From Vibrio sinensis (GTDB taxonomy: Bacteria; Pseudomonadota; Gammaproteobacteria; Enterobacterales; Vibrionaceae), in assembly GCF_003605645.1 (NCBI RefSeq), contig NZ_QVMU01000001.1:744001-808000 (forward strand): a stretch of 64,000 nucleotides of DNA, given 5' to 3'. Shown here piece after piece: positions 51,992 to 60,664 of the stretch. Below the pieces are notes generated by a model. That model made no database searches. It saw only the letters and a list, made by a program, of their open reading frames with translations, and was not told where the DNA came from. Both the position numbers and the translations under genes were made by a program. Within the stretch, counting starts at the first letter, position 1. Every line of letters starts with the position of its first letter.

Positions 51992-54900
51992 ATGCATATG
52001 GTTCAAATTAATCGCCTTTTCTCTCAAACTTATCCGAAACCTTCAGATTCTATTGACCATCAAACAATAAATTTTTTTTTCAAACATAAAGTATTGGTAA
52101 TCGTTGGTGAGCCTGGCTTGGGTAAAACAACATCGTTTCTACAAGCCTCGAAAGACGAGCCAAGTGCCTTATTTATTCCCATTGGGGAGTTTTTATCCTG
52201 CTCAAATCCCTCTCAGTACAAAGAAAAAGTTCTGTACCTTGATGGCTTGGATGAACAAAGGAGCAAACATCGGGGGCGAGGCGTTATGGATGCTTTGGTT
52301 GCTCAAATCAAGCAAGCAGAAGCCTCCAAGATAAGAATCGCATGTCGAACAGCCGAATGGCATTCAGAACAAGACCTGAAAGCACTTGAGTACTCGATAT
52401 CTGACAGCCAAATAGTGCAACTAACGTTACAACCACTAACTGAAAAAGATTGGCCAAAGCTCATCGAAGGCGAAGACATTCATGATTTTATAGAAGGAGC
52501 AACAGCTCACGACCTCCAGGTTTTTCTAAACAATCCAGGAGATTTTATGCTCCTTTATCAATTTTATAAAGATATGGGAGAGTGGCCTAGCACAAGGGCA
52601 GAGCTCATGGATGGTGCGTGCAGATCTCTGCTGAAGGAATTGAACGACGAGCACAATGAAGCACTTGATGAACAGTTAAACGACTTAACTTTGCAAAAAT
52701 CATCCGAGTATCTAGCTTCCATCATGATGCTTTCCAACATAGAAGGCATTTCAACAAACAGGAAAGCTGCTAGAAAAAATTTTCCATCAATTCACGAGCT
52801 TGATGGTGACTTGTTTAGCCTGCGAGTTGCATCTAGACGCCGATTGTTCTTGCCTCTAGAAAACGAACGTATTACTCCAAGACATCGAAAAATAGCAGAA
52901 TACCTGACGGCAAAATACCTTGCTAGGCGAATTAGGGAAGGACTATCATTACGCCGATTGATGACTCTGTTGACTGGTTTTGATGGAAAAACGGCACCAG
53001 ATTTAAGGGGAGTTTATGCTTGGCTAGTAACCTTGTTGGCAGGTTCTGCTGAAAAAGTTATACATCACGATCCTTATGGTGCCATTATTTATGGTGATAC
53101 ATACTCTTGGACTCCGCACACAAAAGTAGTCGCAATAAACGCGTTAAAAAAACTTTCCTTGCTAGACCCTTGGTTTAGGCAAGGCGATTATTCTGTAAAA
53201 GAGCTGGGAGGACTTGCTGAGCAATCTAACGTCAGTTCCTTCATAGAGCATATAACCAACGACGATGGTAATTCTCATTTCTTAACTGTTCTTTTTGGTG
53301 CATTGGAGTCATCAAAAGGCATAAACTCTCCAGAGCTTGAGCAGATACTCATAAACTATGTAGAGAACGAGAAGAATCCAGATCATCTTAGGGAAGATGC
53401 TCTTCAAGCTATTTGTGGCGTCAGCTTAAACTTAGATAAAACATATCTAAATATACTACAAAAAATCGATGAAAAAGAAATAAAGGATGAAAAGCAATAT
53501 CTTCTTGGCGCACTACTAGAATATCTATATCCAACTGTAGTTACTCCAAGAAATATAACAAAGTATTTAGTTGAACCTTGCTCTGGATTTATCGGTTCTT
53601 ATTATATGCTACTGGTGTATAGACTAGTGGAAAAAACACCTTCTAGTTGTTTAAAAGCTCTAGCAAAATCGGCTATAAAGTGGAAAGAAACGTCTCAAAT
53701 ATCTCAGCGTCAGTTCGATTTTCTAAATTCATTGACATTAAGATTGCTCTCCGAGTTTTATGAATCTGCAAAAATTGAAGATATATACAGTTGGTTAGGT
53801 ATTAACACTGGTGAATATAGTAAAAATACGTTCGATCACTCAGATAAAGATAAGTTAAGAGTCTTACTGAACAGTAATGAAAAAAAACTTTTTGAAGTTT
53901 TTCTTCATCATATTGATGTATCAACTGAGAAGAACAGTTCTGCATATAGTTTTATGTGGCGCTTTGATGATTTAACAGCAAACTCCCTAAGTGAACAAGT
54001 ATTTATAGAAGAAGCGTATCAATACGTTATATCAACTGGAAATGAACACAAGCGAAAAATAGTCTTTGAAATATTTTGTATCATATACTTCAATCGAGGA
54101 TTGAGTAACTTTAGTTTTACCTTAGAAGATATAGAAAAAATATCACTTCAACACAAGTCTCTTAAAGAAACTCTCGTTAACCAAAACTACTGTGATCTAA
54201 AACATCAGGAATGGAGGTTAGAAGATGCACAACGTAAAAGCAAACTACTTGAGAAGAATCAAAGGCGACTAGAAGAAAATAAAAAAGAGATTGTAAAGTT
54301 ATCCAGTGAAATTAAAAAAGGTGATGAGGTTGAACTATTACAGCACTACGCAAAGGTTTGGTTAGGTCAATATTCTGATGTAGATCGGAAAGCAGCACCA
54401 ATTAAAAGGCTGTCAGATGAAGTTGGAAGTGAAAACATTCCAGTTTTATATGAAGGATTTAGCAGTGTAATATATAAAGATGTATTCAATTCAATAAAAG
54501 ATATAGCGGAATCCCACGTCGACGGAAGAGTCTATTATCGAGCATCACTACTTCTTGCCGCTATATCGATAATTTCAGAAATAAAAGGAAAAAAATCACT
54601 ATTATTGCTACCAGATAATATAATAATACTGATATTCTCCTATCAGTTGACTAGACCTACAGAATACTCGATCAATTGGTTTAATTGGTTAAAAGATAAG
54701 AAATTCAATCTTTATCAATTGGTCGTTGATAAATTTTGGAGGATTCAACTAGATAAAAAAGCAACCTCTTTGTCTGGACTCTATAGTTTTCGTGGTGATG
54801 AAGATATATTCTTAGCTGCAATAACTATAATCCCCAACTTATTAAGAGATTACAGTAATATTCATCCCAAGCTTTTAATGACTATGCTAGAAAACATCGT

Positions 54901-56035
54901 AGGCAATGTAAAACCTAAGATATTAATCTCTTTAGTCGAATACTCATTGAAAAAGCGCCATTTGAGGAGAAATTTCACCAGAGCAATGTGGTTATCGGTT
55001 GGCTTTATGTGCGATAGAGCCTCTTACGTGAAGGGACTATCTGATGAATTGGCACGAAATACTGACTCAAAATGGTATGTAAAAAAATTACTATTCTCTG
55101 ATGTGTTTTCACGATGCGATAATGGGCTCTACACCCGTAGTGCGGGATATAGGAAAGATGTCGTTATACTCCTAGCACAACACTTTGATAATATTATAGA
55201 AGAATTTAGTGAAGGATTCAGAGCCATTGGTGAACATGATGAAACAGAAACTGCTCGACAAATTCGAAGCTTAATTAGAACTTTCTCAGATGACACAAGT
55301 AATGAAGCCACTTTATGTCTTGAGTCCTTAAAATTACATAAAAAGTTAGAACAATGGCAGTCAGAAATAAACTATGCAACTGCGGAGCATATCAGAAAAG
55401 CACGAGAGGCTAGATTTTCATATCCTAGTACACATAGCGTTGTTTCTACTTTAGCAAACTCAGAACCAGCGAATACATCAGATCTAAAAGCTCTCATTAT
55501 TGATATTCTAAATGAACTAAAAAGTGAAATCAGGAACTCTAACACCGATATATATAAATGGTTCTGGAACAAAGAAACAGATGGAAAAGCTAGTTCTCAA
55601 CATATAAATGAAAATGCCTCTAGGGATGTATTGCTGGAGCTACTCAGAGCAAAGTTGAAACATCTAGATATTGTTGCGGAGCCAGAAGCAATGTATGTGG
55701 ATGAGAAAAGAGCAGATATTGCTATCTATTACAAGCACATGAAGCTTCCTATTGAAATTAAGAGGGATGACCATAGTAAGATTTGGTCGGCAGCTGAGAA
55801 ACAGTTAGAAAAACAATATGCTCGTGATCCAGCATCTGAAGGCAATGGAATCTATCTACTATTTTGGTTTGATGGTAAAGGGATGGCTAAGCCACCTAAG
55901 GGTATAGAAAAGCCTAAAAATGCCAAAGACTTAAAGAAAGCTGTTGATTTAGTGATACCAGAAAGATCATTAGGTTTAATAGAGTCCATTGTAATTGATG
56001 TTTCAGTACCCGAAGAGAAACGCTCCAAACACTAA
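51992..56035 (+). CDS. NACHT-like NTPase with C-terminal PD-(D/E)XK nuclease
   Basis: A 1347-residue protein. N-terminal NTPase: Walker A GEPGLGKTTS (about 39), Walker B VLYLDGLDEQ (about 81), IACRTAEW, and a winged-helix-like segment near 300. A long helical repeat region (about 370-1180, with a coiled-coil patch near 750-775) follows. A C-terminal nuclease comes last: LLELLRAKLKHLD, RADIAIYYKHMKLPIEIKRDD (Asp about 1239, Glu-x-Lys about 1254) and GIYLLFWFDGKG. The nuclease at the end, not the start, is unusual for the NACHT/STAND defence group. The middle third is clearly more AT-rich than the NTPase part. Confidence 0.8.
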   Translation: MHMVQINRLFSQTYPKPSDSIDHQTINFFFKHKVLVIVGEPGLGKTTSFLQASKDEPSALFIPIGEFLSCSNPSQYKEKVLYLDGLDEQRSKHRGRGVMDALVAQIKQAEASKIRIACRTAEWHSEQDLKALEYSISDSQIVQLTLQPLTEKDWPKLIEGEDIHDFIEGATAHDLQVFLNNPGDFMLLYQFYKDMGEWPSTRAELMDGACRSLLKELNDEHNEALDEQLNDLTLQKSSEYLASIMMLSNIEGISTNRKAARKNFPSIHELDGDLFSLRVASRRRLFLPLENERITPRHRKIAEYLTAKYLARRIREGLSLRRLMTLLTGFDGKTAPDLRGVYAWLVTLLAGSAEKVIHHDPYGAIIYGDTYSWTPHTKVVAINALKKLSLLDPWFRQGDYSVKELGGLAEQSNVSSFIEHITNDDGNSHFLTVLFGALESSKGINSPELEQILINYVENEKNPDHLREDALQAICGVSLNLDKTYLNILQKIDEKEIKDEKQYLLGALLEYLYPTVVTPRNITKYLVEPCSGFIGSYYMLLVYRLVEKTPSSCLKALAKSAIKWKETSQISQRQFDFLNSLTLRLLSEFYESAKIEDIYSWLGINTGEYSKNTFDHSDKDKLRVLLNSNEKKLFEVFLHHIDVSTEKNSSAYSFMWRFDDLTANSLSEQVFIEEAYQYVISTGNEHKRKIVFEIFCIIYFNRGLSNFSFTLEDIEKISLQHKSLKETLVNQNYCDLKHQEWRLEDAQRKSKLLEKNQRRLEENKKEIVKLSSEIKKGDEVELLQHYAKVWLGQYSDVDRKAAPIKRLSDEVGSENIPVLYEGFSSVIYKDVFNSIKDIAESHVDGRVYYRASLLLAAISIISEIKGKKSLLLLPDNIIILIFSYQLTRPTEYSINWFNWLKDKKFNLYQLVVDKFWRIQLDKKATSLSGLYSFRGDEDIFLAAITIIPNLLRDYSNIHPKLLMTMLENIVGNVKPKILISLVEYSLKKRHLRRNFTRAMWLSVGFMCDRASYVKGLSDELARNTDSKWYVKKLLFSDVFSRCDNGLYTRSAGYRKDVVILLAQHFDNIIEEFSEGFRAIGEHDETETARQIRSLIRTFSDDTSNEATLCLESLKLHKKLEQWQSEINYATAEHIRKAREARFSYPSTHSVVSTLANSEPANTSDLKALIIDILNELKSEIRNSNTDIYKWFWNKETDGKASSQHINENASRDVLLELLRAKLKHLDIVAEPEAMYVDEKRADIAIYYKHMKLPIEIKRDDHSKIWSAAEKQLEKQYARDPASEGNGIYLLFWFDGKGMAKPPKGIEKPKNAKDLKKAVDLVIPERSLGLIESIVIDVSVPEEKRSKH

Positions 56036-56505
56036 GTTGCGTAAAGTTTCGCCTGCTTTTTACTACTTTAGCAGCCAACGCTCACTAACATCAAAGTCGT
56101 CTACTTTACTTTCCCCAAACTCAGGTTATCCGAGGCAGGCGACTTTAACCCCAAACCTTAACTCGAAATTGTCCAGAACAGTACTGACGGGGCAAGTAAC
56201 ACGAAAATGCCCCAACGTGAGTTAGCGCTTCGACCATCCGACTGCTCGAATCATCCCACAAGGTCTAAATTTTTCTCATGCATTTCATCTGTGTAAATAC
56301 ACAGTGAGATGAATATAGTAAAAATTAGCTGGTTTTTAGTGCGGGACGCCCGTTTTCTCCCATTCAAGTTGCAATCATGAAACTCAAATCACTGATTTTA
56401 CTCGGATATATGGTAAGCTGGCACAAGTGTACGCGGACTAATCGGGCGTCCCGGGTTTGTACTAAACGGGCAAGTTGCCCGCTAATAAGCTGTTATATGC
56501 CTTAG
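56036..56505. repeat. Repeat-bearing region between NACHT-like and MBL genes
   Basis: A 470-bp gap. 56071-56180 is a diverged direct repeat of 57876-57984 (shared GCAGCCAAYGCTC, CGTCTACTT, GTTATCCGA, TGTCCAGAAC). GGGACGCCCG (56343-56352) pairs with CGGGCGTCCC (56443-56452), and CGGGCAAGTTGCCCG is a hairpin. It ends with the attC-core-like GTTATATGCC (56491-56500) directly before the next gene. Confidence 0.7.
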
Positions 56506-57801
56506 GTGAAAAATTATAAATTGGTGTATATGAAAGAAGATAAGATATTTCGTGTTATATGTATAGTCGATAAAGGAGTATATTCTCTAGATTATAATGA
56601 AGATTGGAGACCACAAGATAATAATTATAATCGAGAAGATATAATTAATGGGGTAAGTTTTATAGGGTTTGAGTTTGATGATTTAGATGAAAATGATAAA
56701 TATGTTAACTTATTAAGTTTTGAAATTGCTAATTCAACATTAGATAATGTAAAGTATCAAAATAGATTCCCGTATGTTAGAAGATTTATACAAAAGTTTA
56801 TAGATGGTAAGTCTTTTGCAATTCTTACGGCAAGATATGATGAGGATAGCCCTAGTTATGTCTATCCGTCTTATGGCATTGATGAGCCTAAACGGATAGT
56901 TGTGGAATCTATTTCTTTTCAGTCATTTAGAAAGCCGAAATTTAATAATAGTAAAATTGCATTGCCATTTATAACAGATAATATTGTAAGTAACAAAAAT
57001 GTTATTTGTCATAAGTATGAAGATGATTTTCGTATCATTCCATATTCTGTCGGACAAGGCATGTGTTCATTATTACACAATGGAAAAATTGGATATCTTT
57101 TAGATGCAGGTGCTGGAAAGCCTGTACTAAGGAAAGACTACATTAACTCAATTATAACAAATGATTTAATAAATGATATTAGTAAACTTGATGAAATATA
57201 TTTGATTATATCACATTTGGATTCTGATCATTTTAGATTAATAAGATGGGATAGCAATATTTTAGGAAAGATTAAAGAAATATATATTCCTTTTGGTTTA
57301 AGTTGGTTGGATTCAAAAGAAAAGTCAATTAATAAAAAAGTGCGACCAATTAAAGAATTGATAGTTAAATCTAAAAATATGGCGCTGAATTGTTACCGGA
57401 CTGAACATCCATTAGCGTCTGTAAAGAAGAATGATAATGAATTAATAACCTGTATTGAACTTAATGGTGAGAATATTTTATATCCAGGTGATTATGTGTA
57501 CAGTAGTATTGGTAAAGACAATAATAATAATGTTTCAATGCTGTCGAAAAATGATTATGAATTTATATGTGCACCTCACCACGGAGATAAAGAGAGTCAA
57601 TATCTGATTCCATCTCCATCTAGTGATTCTAGTGTGGTGTATTTTTCTGCTGGTAATCATATTCGCTGGAATCATCCCAATCCAGAATCTGTTTCAGAAC
57701 ATAAAAGTAAGGGTTTTAATACAATTACGTTTAATAACAGTAGAGATATTAAACGCATAACGTCCTATCCAACATATAAAGCTAATAAAGCTATTAAATA
57801 G
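56506..57801 (+). CDS. Metallo-beta-lactamase-fold hydrolase (ComEC-like)
   Basis: A 431-residue protein, starting at GTG 56506 six bases after a cassette-like core. The N-terminal 170 residues are not recognised. The rest is an MBL fold: YSVGQGMCSLL (about 180), YLLDAGAGK (about 197), LIISHLDSDHFRL (HxDxDH, about 235), ILYPGDYVY and FICAPHHGDKES (about 357). This is the ComEC/Rec2-like pattern SVGQG...DAG...H.D.DH...GD...HHG. ComEC-type domains degrade DNA, and MBL proteins occur in several defence systems. The gene is very AT-rich compared with its neighbours, a sign of separate origin. Confidence 0.78.
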   Translation: MKNYKLVYMKEDKIFRVICIVDKGVYSLDYNEDWRPQDNNYNREDIINGVSFIGFEFDDLDENDKYVNLLSFEIANSTLDNVKYQNRFPYVRRFIQKFIDGKSFAILTARYDEDSPSYVYPSYGIDEPKRIVVESISFQSFRKPKFNNSKIALPFITDNIVSNKNVICHKYEDDFRIIPYSVGQGMCSLLHNGKIGYLLDAGAGKPVLRKDYINSIITNDLINDISKLDEIYLIISHLDSDHFRLIRWDSNILGKIKEIYIPFGLSWLDSKEKSINKKVRPIKELIVKSKNMALNCYRTEHPLASVKKNDNELITCIELNGENILYPGDYVYSSIGKDNNNNVSMLSKNDYEFICAPHHGDKESQYLIPSPSSDSSVVYFSAGNHIRWNHPNPESVSEHKSKGFNTITFNNSRDIKRITSYPTYKANKAIK

Positions 57802-58193
57802 GATTTAAATGCGGCATATAACACATATGAGCCCTTCTCCGGTCAATAGGCAATAGCCTTCTTTTGGCTGCGTCAGCAGCCAATGCTCTCGAACAACAAA
57901 GCCGTCTACTTCGTTTTTCCCAACCTGCAGTTATCCGAAGTTAACACTTTAGAGCAATAGACCTAACTGATTCCTGTCCAGAACTTTCATGGAGGCGCTT
58001 CTAGCTCAGAAGTGCCCCATTATTGGCTAGTCTTTTTACTCATTCACACCCTGTTCATGGGCTTTTGCCATACTAAAAGTTATTCATTCTTCTCATGCTG
58101 TTCGCTGTCAATCCCCGTGATGTATCACGGGGTAAGTTCGGCATCGTTACAACGTTCTAATGACAGCTTTTTCAAGTTTTGCTGTAACAATCC
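57802..58193. repeat. Repeat-bearing region after the MBL gene
   Basis: Starts with GGCATATAAC (57814-57823), the exact inverse of GTTATATGCC before the gene. TAACACATATGAGC (57819-57832) is shared with the attC at the end of the array. 57876-57984 repeats 56071-56180. CCCCGTGAT/ATCACGGGG (58113-58132) is a strong stem just beyond the stop of the minus-strand ATPase gene. No gene is supported. Confidence 0.7.
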
Positions 58194-60368
58194 CTATAGT
58201 TCACTGACAGTTCTGTATAAGCCGACTAAATGGTGTACAGAAAGATCCATTAATGGTTCATACATAAACGAATTTATATGGATATTCTCTGGTGTCATCA
58301 AAATGACTTGCCCTAAAATACTCTTTATTTCTTTAATTTTGGCATCGGTAGAACCGCTAAATTCAGTAACATAACGATCATAAAGCACACCAGTTTGCAC
58401 ACCGCGAATAGGTGATTTATCAGAGATCTTTGACCATAGAAACTCTTCCGCTTTAAGTCGAATACCAACAGATAATGCTACCTTATTTTCTAACCTGATT
58501 TCATCAATTACAGTCGTAGTACAGAGACTATCTGCAGTTTCATAAATAAAATCAATGACCAGCTTGTCTTTATCAATATCAGAGTTGAATGATGTGTTAT
58601 TTATAGATGACGCTATTACTGTTTCTAGGTTCGAAAGACGTAGATCCCTAGTGTTGTCTTTAATATGTAAGAGCGACGTGAGCAACATGTAATCCTCAGA
58701 AGATGTACCTTCTTTGTACTCAATCAAATTTCTTACAAAAGGTATCATTGATACGATGATTGCTGGATTTCCTGAAAAGTTTCTTCGCCATACATCAAAA
58801 GGATTTGATACGTAGTTGTCCCCACCATTTAACAAGGAAATAGATTTATCAGGCTCTTTTTGAGCTATGTATGACGTAAAACGCTTTGATCTCTCTGTTA
58901 AGACTCTGCTTTGAAATGTTCTATAAAAGTCGAAATTGTGTGTTAACACCAACATGCGAAATATCTCTTCCTCAGCTATTTCTTTAAGGTACTCAATAAT
59001 TGCATATTTGTTTTTATAATCAAATGAATCAGCAATATCATCTACGATTATAACCGTCCTTTGACCTCTAGACTGCCTAGCCTTGAACTCAAAAATCACG
59101 TAGAGAAGATACATCGCCCTTCTTTCGCCTATTGATAATACATCGAGCGATGTAAGCTGCCCCCTGTTAAACTGTACGTATTCGCCCTCTTCATTAACGA
59201 ACTTAAAAACAATGTTAGGAGCTTTAGTTCCCAATATCGTATTGGTGTGATCTTCAATATCTAAAGAAAATGGTACGTGAAACCTTTCCTTAAAAGTATC
59301 TGCAGCTTCATACCATATGGTTTCTTCTAGTTTGGCTTCATTTTCTATACTTTCTAATTCTTCTTTGTTTGCATCAAATAAAGACAATAAGTTATCAAAC
59401 TGCTCTTTCTTTTCTGAGTAATAGGTACACCACATTATCTTTTTAAAGAGAGCGATATCTGCCAGCTCAACGGCTAGATCAGGATGTTCTTCTAATATTG
59501 CTTGAAAGATTTTTACGGAAGCAACACCGTTCAACAGCTTCTGGTTAATATTGCGTAGCCGTTCGTCAGATAAAAGCTCTGTTTTTTCGACTTCGAATAT
59601 TTCGTTAAACTCTTGATGACTGTCGACCACCCCCTCTCTACCATTCAGAATAACTTTATGGTCAGCTTCAAAGAAGCTTTCTTTTTTTAGTGATGATGAG
59701 ATTGTGCTAGCCTTTGAAGGGTTAAATACCCCAACCTTAAACAAGGTTGAATTGGAAACTAACTCGTTATACCTACCAATATAGTCAGCGACGCTCTCTA
59801 AGACGTTTTCTTCATTAAGTAGTGCTATTACTTTTTCGTCAAATAACTGTTTGTACTGTAATGTTTTATAATCTTCATTTGCTAAGTTACTCGACTGCAA
59901 CCACCTAACAGATTCAAAAATGTTCTCACATCCAACATCGCTGCAAAGTAATGACTCAATGTCATCTTTCTTTATTTTAGAAAGCTTGTTTAACTCAACT
60001 AACAAGGATTTTTTTGCATCGAAGATTGACTTGTATAGTAAATCGTAACGTTGCTTTTTATCTGTATTTACTAGTAGCGTGGATAGGTTTTTTGCATCAA
60101 ATGAAGGATTAAATGGTTCAATAACTAAAATCTCATCTTGCTTGATTGGCTCTCCGTCAATCGTGACCTCATATGCAGGTTCTCGATTGTAAATTTTCTC
60201 TTCCGGTTCCTGCCCCTCAGAGAGTTTTGAAAACGTGTTAGACAAAGACGTCTTCATTATCCCATTTGGCGCATAAAGCAGGTTGGCACGAGCTCTAGTA
60301 AAATCAAACTCTTGAGACAAACTGCTAATGCCATAACAATTAGTCAAATTGACCATCAATTTATTCAC
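58194..60368 (-). CDS. AAA_13/ABC-type ATPase, putative defence protein
   Basis: A 724-residue SMC/RloC-like ATPase. Walker A region NLLYAPNGIMKTSLSNTF (about 33) departs from GxxGxGKS, with Met before the Lys. A helical middle (about 110-360) is probably coiled coil. The signature TSLDVLSIGERRAMYLLY is at about 411, Walker B VIIVDDIADSFDYKNK at about 435 and the H-loop MLVLTHNFDFY at about 474. The 200-residue C-terminus has no nuclease motif I recognise. ATPases of this type occur in RloC/PrrC-like and other abortive-infection systems. It is a single gene. Confidence 0.75.
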   Translation of the reverse strand: MNKLMVNLTNCYGISSLSQEFDFTRARANLLYAPNGIMKTSLSNTFSKLSEGQEPEEKIYNREPAYEVTIDGEPIKQDEILVIEPFNPSFDAKNLSTLLVNTDKKQRYDLLYKSIFDAKKSLLVELNKLSKIKKDDIESLLCSDVGCENIFESVRWLQSSNLANEDYKTLQYKQLFDEKVIALLNEENVLESVADYIGRYNELVSNSTLFKVGVFNPSKASTISSSLKKESFFEADHKVILNGREGVVDSHQEFNEIFEVEKTELLSDERLRNINQKLLNGVASVKIFQAILEEHPDLAVELADIALFKKIMWCTYYSEKKEQFDNLLSLFDANKEELESIENEAKLEETIWYEAADTFKERFHVPFSLDIEDHTNTILGTKAPNIVFKFVNEEGEYVQFNRGQLTSLDVLSIGERRAMYLLYVIFEFKARQSRGQRTVIIVDDIADSFDYKNKYAIIEYLKEIAEEEIFRMLVLTHNFDFYRTFQSRVLTERSKRFTSYIAQKEPDKSISLLNGGDNYVSNPFDVWRRNFSGNPAIIVSMIPFVRNLIEYKEGTSSEDYMLLTSLLHIKDNTRDLRLSNLETVIASSINNTSFNSDIDKDKLVIDFIYETADSLCTTTVIDEIRLENKVALSVGIRLKAEEFLWSKISDKSPIRGVQTGVLYDRYVTEFSGSTDAKIKEIKSILGQVILMTPENIHINSFMYEPLMDLSVHHLVGLYRTVSEL

Positions 60369-60664
60369 TGAATCATCCTCAAATTAAGCCATGCCTATAA
60401 CTCTAAAATTCGCAAACACCAAACTTACATCACCATCATCTTACAACATATCATCCCATTTGTATGCGCTCTTTGGCACAGCTACATTTTACATATCTAT
60501 GTCATCGACATCGGTGATATAAATATATGTACAGAGCAGTTACAGTCGGCACTTTCCACCTTGAAAGTGCTCCATGTTGAGCTACACAGCAAGAAGCAAG
60601 ACTGTCCCAGTAAGCTCGTGTTAACATCGAATCGTCAGTCTTACAGGCATGGAATAAACTAATC
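60369..60664. promoter_or_regulatory. Divergent promoter region
   Basis: A 296-bp gap between the minus-strand ATPase gene and the plus-strand Mrr-NTPase gene. GGAATAAACTAATC precedes the ATG at 60665. CACTTTCCACCTTGAAAGTG (about 60550-60570) is a hairpin. No clear operator is seen. Confidence 0.45.

Noticed and set aside
56506..57801. MBL gene as the Avs1 (AVAST type I) metallo-hydrolase partner of a STAND protein
   Set aside because: AVAST type I also needs a protease gene in a tight operon. Here the gene is separate from both STAND genes by long repeat regions and no protease is present.
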